9,629 nucleotides of DNA. Origin: Nocardioides sp. Its GTDB lineage: Bacteria; Actinomycetota; Actinomycetes; Propionibacteriales; Nocardioidaceae. Positions 6,246 through 9,629 of the stretch are shown here, piece by piece. The notes beneath the pieces are model-generated. The model ran no database searches. It worked only from the letters and a program-made list of their open reading frames with translations, and was not told the origin of the DNA. A program made the translations under genes and the position numbers. The stretch covers positions 1 to 9,629 of the forward strand of contig JASLDK010000123.1 of NCBI GenBank assembly GCA_030145945.1. Direction: 5' to 3'. Numbering within the stretch: position 1 is the first letter of the stretch; each line of letters starts with the position of its first letter.

Positions 6246-6491
6246 ATGTCCGAGAGTTCCGGCGGCAGCCCGCGTTTCCTGACGCTCGCCGATGTGGCCG
6301 AGGTGCTCAATACCTCCAGTGCCCAGGTCTACGCCTTGGTGCGTCGCGGCGACCTGCCTGCCATCAAGATCGGCGGCCGCGGACAGTGGCGGGTCGAGGC
6401 CAGCCGGCTCGAGGACTACATCACCCAGCAATATCGCCAGACCGAGCAATACGTCGCCGAGCACCCGTTCGTCGAGACCGACGCCGACTGA
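6246..6491 (+). CDS. Small helix-turn-helix DNA-binding protein (excisionase/BldC-like)
   Basis: The 81-aa protein is almost entirely one winged-helix MerR-type domain (about 11-59). It has LTLADVAEVLNTSSAQVYAL (12-31) as the helix-turn-helix, then RRGDLPAIKIGG and QWRVEASRLEDYI as wing and closing helix. The C-terminal tail is acidic (HPFVETDAD). There is no effector domain, as in BldC and the excisionase-family 'helix-turn-helix domain-containing' proteins. Such proteins can bind cooperatively to direct repeats. It is transcribed divergently from the CpaB/CpaE-like operon, with repeats in between, so it is a good candidate regulator of that operon. The ATG at 6246 has no strong Shine-Dalgarno; a short or absent leader is possible. 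No integrase or phage gene is nearby, which argues against a true excisionase. Confidence 0.8.
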   Translation: MSESSGGSPRFLTLADVAEVLNTSSAQVYALVRRGDLPAIKIGGRGQWRVEASRLEDYITQQYRQTEQYVAEHPFVETDAD

Positions 6492-6502
6492 CGAGAGGTC
6501 AG
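6488..6502 (+). terminator. Short hairpin at the end of the HTH gene
   Basis: CTGAC (6488-6492), a GAGAG loop and GTCAG (6498-6502) form a 5-bp stem that includes the stop codon. There is no U-run. It sits in the 47-base gap between two converging genes and is at best a weak terminator. Confidence 0.2.
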
Positions 6503-6538
6503 GGGCGCCGGTCTCGAGGTGCGGGAGACAGCGACAGG

Positions 6539-7912
6539 TCAGATGGTGCGGCCCACCGCGGCGAAGAATCGGATGAACATCTCGTCGTAGCCCGCCTGGT
6601 CGGACCTGGTCTGCGCGAACGAGCCGGCCTTCTTCAGGTCCTTGTTGACCCAGACGCGGTTGAAGTCCATCCGCACCGCGCGCGATCCGCCCGAGGTGCT
6701 GGCGAGGACCAGGCCCTTGGGCAGGCCGAGTGGACCCCAGTTCGCCTTGCGCTTGGCCCACGACTTGTGCTTCTTCTTGGTGCCCAGCAGCTTGGCCAGC
6801 AACTTGTCCAGGTCGGTCGCCTTGCGGTGCCCGGTGATGATCTGGATCTCCACGCCGCGCGCCCGCGCGTTGACGATCGACTTGTAGATGCCCTTGCCCG
6901 CGAGCTGCTTGGTGGCCAGGTGCAGGGCGGAACCGGGAGGGGCCTGGTCGATGACGTTGCGCAACAGTCGCAGGGTTGCCTTGGCGTCGCCGTTGTTGGA
7001 GGTGACTCCCGGCGCGAAGGCTCCAGCACGCTGGCCGACGTTGCCCAGGTCGACAGTGAGCATGTGGTGGTCGGAGAACAGACCGGTGGTGGTCACGTTG
7101 GTGACGGGGAGCAGCGGGTCACCCTGGTAGAGGTAGGCGTGGTCGATGACTGCGCCCGAGTCGTGGGTCGCCGGCGCCGTGCCGAAGAGGTCGAAGACGT
7201 TGACCAGACCGAGCGCTGCGATGTCGGCGCGAGGATAGGCACCGGAGTTGAAGTTGACGTTCACGTCACCCGACATCATGACCGGGCCGCTGGCACCGAG
7301 GGTCCGGGCCAGCGCGGCGAGCCGCTGGTACGACGGCACGGTGATGCCGGGCGTGTAGGCCGTGATGGGCGCGAAGTGGACCGCCACGACGGAGATGACG
7401 CGGCCGTCGATGTTGCTGCGCAGGGTGGCCCAGTTGGCGTAGCGCACACCCCAGTGCACCTTCTGCTTCTTCGACTTCCCCCACACGTCGCTGATCTGGT
7501 AGGTGCCGGCGTTGGTCCTGGTCCATCGCGTCGCGTCCCAGACGACGGCAGTGGCGCCGGTGTAGGTGCCCGGCGTGCGCTGGATGCCGTAGCCCGGAGG
7601 TGCCAGCATCGCATCGGGGCGGCTGTTCACCTCGTTGAAGGTGATGAAGTCGGGCTGCTGCGCGAAGACCTGGCCGAGGTCGGCGGCCGTGCGGTCCAAC
7701 GACATCCCGGACTTGATGTTCGCCTGCACGAGCCGCACACCGGTTCCCGTGCCCGGGTCGGTCCGGGCCGCCGTGTGCGCCAGCCCGGCCCGTCCGCCGT
7801 CGGAACCGGTCGCCGCGAGCACCAGCAGGGCCGCCAGCAGGGCCAGCGCGATGGTCGCTGCGGACAGGGCTCGCAGCCATCGAACCGGACTCGGAGCACT
7901 CACGGTGCGCAT
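6539..7912 (-). CDS. Exported endonuclease/exonuclease/phosphatase protein with PLD-like C-terminus
   Basis: The 457-aa product has a signal peptide or anchor at about 12-35 (WLRALSAATIALALLAALLV). An EEP (DNase I-like) domain covers about 58-290. The expected catalytic and metal-binding residues are present: Asn65 in QANIK, Glu94 in FNEVN, His179 in AVHF, Asp216 and Asn218 in GDVNVN, Asp257-His258 in IDHAY, and Asp281-His282 in FSDHH. It should therefore be an active phosphoesterase acting outside the membrane; the substrate (nucleic acid, phospholipid or other) is unknown. Residues about 305-457 look like half of a phospholipase D-type fold (LRLLRNVIDQAPPGS, then ARARGVEIQIIT) with a lysine-rich insert (379-390). 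I chose the ATG at 7912 because GGGAGG precedes it and the codons just upstream have AT-rich third positions. ATG 7954 or TTG 7957, with GAGG upstream, are alternatives adding about 14-15 residues. Confidence 0.8.
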   Translation of the reverse strand: MRTVSAPSPVRWLRALSAATIALALLAALLVLAATGSDGGRAGLAHTAARTDPGTGTGVRLVQANIKSGMSLDRTAADLGQVFAQQPDFITFNEVNSRPDAMLAPPGYGIQRTPGTYTGATAVVWDATRWTRTNAGTYQISDVWGKSKKQKVHWGVRYANWATLRSNIDGRVISVVAVHFAPITAYTPGITVPSYQRLAALARTLGASGPVMMSGDVNVNFNSGAYPRADIAALGLVNVFDLFGTAPATHDSGAVIDHAYLYQGDPLLPVTNVTTTGLFSDHHMLTVDLGNVGQRAGAFAPGVTSNNGDAKATLRLLRNVIDQAPPGSALHLATKQLAGKGIYKSIVNARARGVEIQIITGHRKATDLDKLLAKLLGTKKKHKSWAKRKANWGPLGLPKGLVLASTSGGSRAVRMDFNRVWVNKDLKKAGSFAQTRSDQAGYDEMFIRFFAAVGRTI

Positions 7913-7916
7913 GGGA

Positions 7917-7922
7917 CCTCCC
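7917..7922 (-). promoter_or_regulatory. Ribosome binding site favouring the 7912 start of the EEP gene
   Basis: GGGAGG on the minus strand lies four bases before ATG 7912, slightly close but strong. The competing start at 7954 has GAGG (7961-7964) six bases upstream, so the choice is not final. Confidence 0.45.
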
Positions 7923-7950
7923 GCATTCACGGCCGAGAAATGGGCCGAAA

Positions 7951-8060
7951 TCATCAATTGCCTCAGGAATCACACCAGTAACAACTTCCCCACGCAATAC
8001 ATCGCCATTAACTACAGACATGTAATTCATCAAATGACAATCATGTAATTAATGCGAAGT
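7951..8060. promoter_or_regulatory. AT-rich upstream region of the EEP gene
   Basis: I count 42 G/C in these 110 bases (about 38 percent), far below the surrounding coding DNA. It includes a 9-base direct repeat CATGTAATT at 8019-8027 and 8042-8050, 23 bases apart, which overlaps a candidate promoter. It contains no credible gene. The low GC could mark a promoter, a nucleoid-protein (Lsr2-like) target, or recently acquired DNA. Confidence 0.5.
8011..8040 (-). promoter_or_regulatory. Candidate sigma-70-type promoter for the EEP gene
   Basis: On the minus strand TTGTCA (8040-8035) is five of six to TTGACA. It is followed after 18 bases by TGTAGT (8016-8011), four of six to TATAAT. A start near 8004 would give a leader of about 90 bases to the 7912 ATG. 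It is assigned by eye only. Confidence 0.4.
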
Positions 8061-8089
8061 CACACTGGTGCCCATCAGGGCGAAATGCG

Positions 8090-8124
8090 CGAACTCCCGC
8101 ATGCCTTTCGGCATCGGGAGTTCG
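8090..8124 (-). terminator. Strong GNRA-loop hairpin after the sulfotransferase gene
   Basis: CGAACTCCCG plus ATGCC (8090-8099, 8101-8105) pairs with GGCAT plus CGGGAGTTCG (8110-8124). This gives a 15-bp stem with one bulged base (8100) and a TTTC loop, read as GAAA on the minus-strand transcript. It begins 22 bases past the sulfotransferase stop and separates that operon from the EEP gene. The U-run after it is minimal, as is common for actinobacterial terminators. Confidence 0.65.
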
Positions 8125-8146
8125 ACATTGAGCGGTACGCCCGAGA

Positions 8147-9226
8147 TCAGCCGCGGCGAAGTCGGGACAACAGCCCTCTGCGCACAGCGGGAGCGTCCGA
8201 GCGCTCGACACGCAGATCCCGTACGTCGCCCAACAGTTGCGCCACCAGGGCCGTTGCCACATCCGCGACCTCGGCGTCGCTGACGGTGTCCGGCGTACGA
8301 CGCACGGGCAGGTCGGCGGGGATCTCGAGCAGAGCGAGGTCGCCCACGACGTCGATGGGATGCGATCGCAGATGGGCGAGAGTCGCCGCATTGCGTTGCC
8401 GACACTCCTCGATCCGGTCGGCCCGCGGCCAGAACTTCTCTCCCCTGCGCGGCACCAGGCGTTCGTCGGCCAGGAAGGTGCGGATGAACATCCCCCGGTC
8501 CCGGGCGGGCCTGAGCGACTTCGCGGCGACCAGATGTTCGTTGACCCGCCGCAGCACCTCGGCCTCCACCACCCCCATCGACTCGTTGGGGAACGACTGA
8601 CTGAGGTCGTAGCCCTCTGCCGAGAGCCCGAGGAGTCCGGCGAACCGGTGCCAGATCTCGTCCCGCGCGGCCGAGGTGTCGAGCGGGAGCACGTGGATCC
8701 GCTCGTGCGGAACTGCGCTCGCCCACCTCTCGAGCACCAGCCGAAGGTCGAGGGTGCGCCAGTTCCAGACGTCGCGGGGGTCCTCGGAGACCTCCCGCGA
8801 GTAGTCCTCCATCCGGTCGGTGCCGCGGTTCTTCAGACTCTCCTGCCAACTCGTGTTGAACAGGCCCAGAGCGTCCCGCGCAGTGACAACCACGTGGACC
8901 TCACCCGGCGCGAGCTGCTCGACCATCCGCACGGCCTGGTCCGCGCTGGCCGCAGCGAAGAACTCGTGGGTGATCAGGGCGTCGCCGTCGTACGCAGCGA
9001 TCTCGTCGCGCAGCCGGTCCCACGCGCTGCGGTGCTCCGGGGAGGCCTGGGGCAGGCGCGGGTCGTCACGGACGATCCGGCTGGACCACAGATGGTCGAA
9101 CCGCCCCAGCCCCGGCAGCAGCATCCCATCGCGCAACAACTGGTCACGTGAGGCCCACGCGATGGTCTGGAGGTAGGTGGTGGCCGTCTTGGGCAGGCCG
9201 ATGTGGACGAAGACGCGACGCGCCAC
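8147..9226 (-). CDS. Sulfotransferase family protein (PAPS-dependent type)
   Basis: The 359-aa product opens with VFVHIGLPKTATTYLQ (5-20), the 5'-phosphosulfate-binding loop of PAPS sulfotransferases with Lys13 in the key place. The 3'-phosphate-binding segment is VVVTARDALGLFNTSWQES (112-130), with Arg117 and Ser126. A later NESMGVVEAEVLRRVN (214-229) resembles the conserved C-terminal part of bacterial members. There is no signal peptide, so it is cytoplasmic. The acceptor is unknown: an envelope glycan, lipid or small metabolite are all possible. The GTG start has AGGAG six bases upstream, and the TAG stop of the preceding coiled-coil gene overlaps that site, pointing to translational coupling. 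A strong hairpin ends the operon. The family call is firm; the substrate is not. Confidence 0.85.
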   Translation of the reverse strand: MARRVFVHIGLPKTATTYLQTIAWASRDQLLRDGMLLPGLGRFDHLWSSRIVRDDPRLPQASPEHRSAWDRLRDEIAAYDGDALITHEFFAAASADQAVRMVEQLAPGEVHVVVTARDALGLFNTSWQESLKNRGTDRMEDYSREVSEDPRDVWNWRTLDLRLVLERWASAVPHERIHVLPLDTSAARDEIWHRFAGLLGLSAEGYDLSQSFPNESMGVVEAEVLRRVNEHLVAAKSLRPARDRGMFIRTFLADERLVPRRGEKFWPRADRIEECRQRNAATLAHLRSHPIDVVGDLALLEIPADLPVRRTPDTVSDAEVADVATALVAQLLGDVRDLRVERSDAPAVRRGLLSRLRRG

Positions 9227-9235
9227 GGCGAGCTC

Positions 9236-9445
9236 CTACAGGCTCTTGTTGAAGCTCTCGACCGCGTCTGCGATGCGAGCCTCGTCGCGCTGGGCGACCG
9301 GAAGGACGAGCTCCTGGACCACGTCGACCAACTCGGCCATCCGCACGTAGTGGCGCTGCAACTCGACGACCTCGTCCTCGAGCTTCTCGATGCGCAGTCG
9401 TTGCGCCCGCACCGTGGCGAACAGGTTCCAGCGATTCTCAGCCAT
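9236..9445 (-). CDS. Small coiled-coil protein (DUF6752-like)
   Basis: The 69-aa protein is predicted all helical. Residues about 15-45 (QRLRIEKLEDEVVELQRHYV) have a heptad-like spacing of Leu/Ile/Val, which suggests a coiled coil. The end (LPVAQRDEARIADAVESF) is a second short helix. I associate this pattern with DUF6752, small actinobacterial proteins found beside glycan or sulfotransferase genes, with moderate confidence in that name. It lies between the partial gene upstream (15-base gap) and the sulfotransferase (9-base gap) on one strand. It probably dimerises and may act as a partner or scaffold for a neighbour. GAGAG lies a few bases upstream of the ATG. Confidence 0.7.
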   Translation of the reverse strand: MAENRWNLFATVRAQRLRIEKLEDEVVELQRHYVRMAELVDVVQELVLPVAQRDEARIADAVESFNKSL

Positions 9446-9460
9446 GTTTCTCTCTGCCTC

Positions 9461-9629
9461 TCACCATTGCGCCACGACGACGGCCACGCCGGCTCGTCCC
9501 GCGGCCCCGGCCACGACGTCGGCGGAGACGACGGTCCCGCCGGTTCGATTGATGGCCTCGACGACGACGTCGAGCGCCACAGGTTGCAGACCGGGATCGG
9601 CCTCACCCTCGCCCGTGAGGAACTGCGTG
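9461..9629 (-). CDS. C-terminal part of an unidentified gene (5' end outside the window)
   Basis: An open minus-strand frame runs in from the window edge for 55 codons to a TGA at 9463-9461. It includes LDVVVEAINRTGGTVVSADV and ends AGVAVVVAQW. Third positions are almost all G or C and no stop interrupts it, so it is credibly coding. The alternation of hydrophobic strands and Gly turns suggests an alpha/beta enzyme, but I do not recognise the family. It is the first gene of the operon visible here. Confidence 0.6.
   Translation of the reverse strand, partial: TQFLTGEGEADPGLQPVALDVVVEAINRTGGTVVSADVVAGAAGRAGVAVVVAQW

Noticed and set aside
6246..6491. Phage excisionase and an integrated element
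   Set aside because: The fold matches excisionase-type HTH, but there is no integrase, att-like repeat or phage gene nearby. A chromosomal BldC-like regulator fits better.
6805..6828. HxKxxxxD (HKD) match in the EEP protein tail, residues 362-369
   Set aside because: The string HRKATDLD fits the pattern, but it directly follows the GVEIQIIT strand, whereas genuine PLD HKD motifs lie further on. It is probably a chance match and was not used as evidence of PLD activity.
5855..7981. A 708-codon plus-strand open frame crossing several genes
   Set aside because: It is antisense to the CpaB-like and EEP genes and out of frame with the HTH gene. Its translation is Arg/Gly/Val-rich with no domain, typical of the shadow of GC-rich coding DNA.
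1..9629. tRNA, rRNA, CRISPR array, insertion sequence or transposase
   Set aside because: I saw no tRNA-like cloverleaf, no regularly spaced repeat array, and no transposase motif or terminal inverted repeats on reading both strands.

Overview
The window is very GC-rich, with coding-strand third positions mostly G or C. It carries Actinobacteria-typical families: a WS/DGAT-type acyltransferase, a DUF2505 protein, a BldC-like small HTH protein, CpaB/CpaE-like Tad proteins with the actinobacterial 'GAPGRTT' P-loop, and an actinobacterial sulfotransferase next to a short coiled-coil protein. This fits a high-GC actinomycete, most likely Nocardioidaceae or a relative. The taxon is inferred from gene families and base composition only.

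Layout, left to right. (1) 1-41 is the tail of an unidentified plus-strand gene, followed one base later by a DUF2505 gene (43-525). (2) Converging on it from the minus strand are a WS/DGAT-family acyltransferase (721-2184, GTG start) and a 65-aa single-span membrane protein (515-712). (3) 2185-2348 is a divergent intergenic region with a UUCG-capped hairpin and a 12-bp palindrome. It leads into a two-gene plus-strand operon: a cupredoxin-like lipoprotein (2349-2720) and, overlapping by GTGA, a ten-span membrane protein (2717-4066). (4) On the minus strand, a SAF-domain CpaB-like protein (5331-6116) and a CpaE-like P-loop protein (4097-5323) form a short Tad-pilus-type operon. It has a perfect 13-bp hairpin just before the gene junction and no TadA, TadB, TadC or pilin gene in the window. 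(5) 6117-6245 is a divergent control region with direct repeats, followed by a small excisionase/BldC-like DNA-binding protein (6246-6491, plus). (6) A secreted or membrane-anchored endonuclease/exonuclease/phosphatase protein with an unusual PLD-like tail (6539-7912, minus) is preceded by an AT-rich promoter region. (7) The right end is a minus-strand operon: a partial gene (9461-9629), a 69-aa coiled-coil protein (9236-9445) and a PAPS-type sulfotransferase (8147-9226), closed by a strong GNRA-loop hairpin.

There is no tRNA, rRNA, CRISPR array, transposase or phage gene. The parts most worth a second look are: the cupredoxin lipoprotein/membrane protein pair, whose metal site lacks the usual cysteine; the abbreviated Tad-like operon with its junction hairpin and repeat-bearing divergent promoter; the EEP-PLD-like fusion; and the acyltransferase whose HHxxxDG motif reads HQxxxDG.
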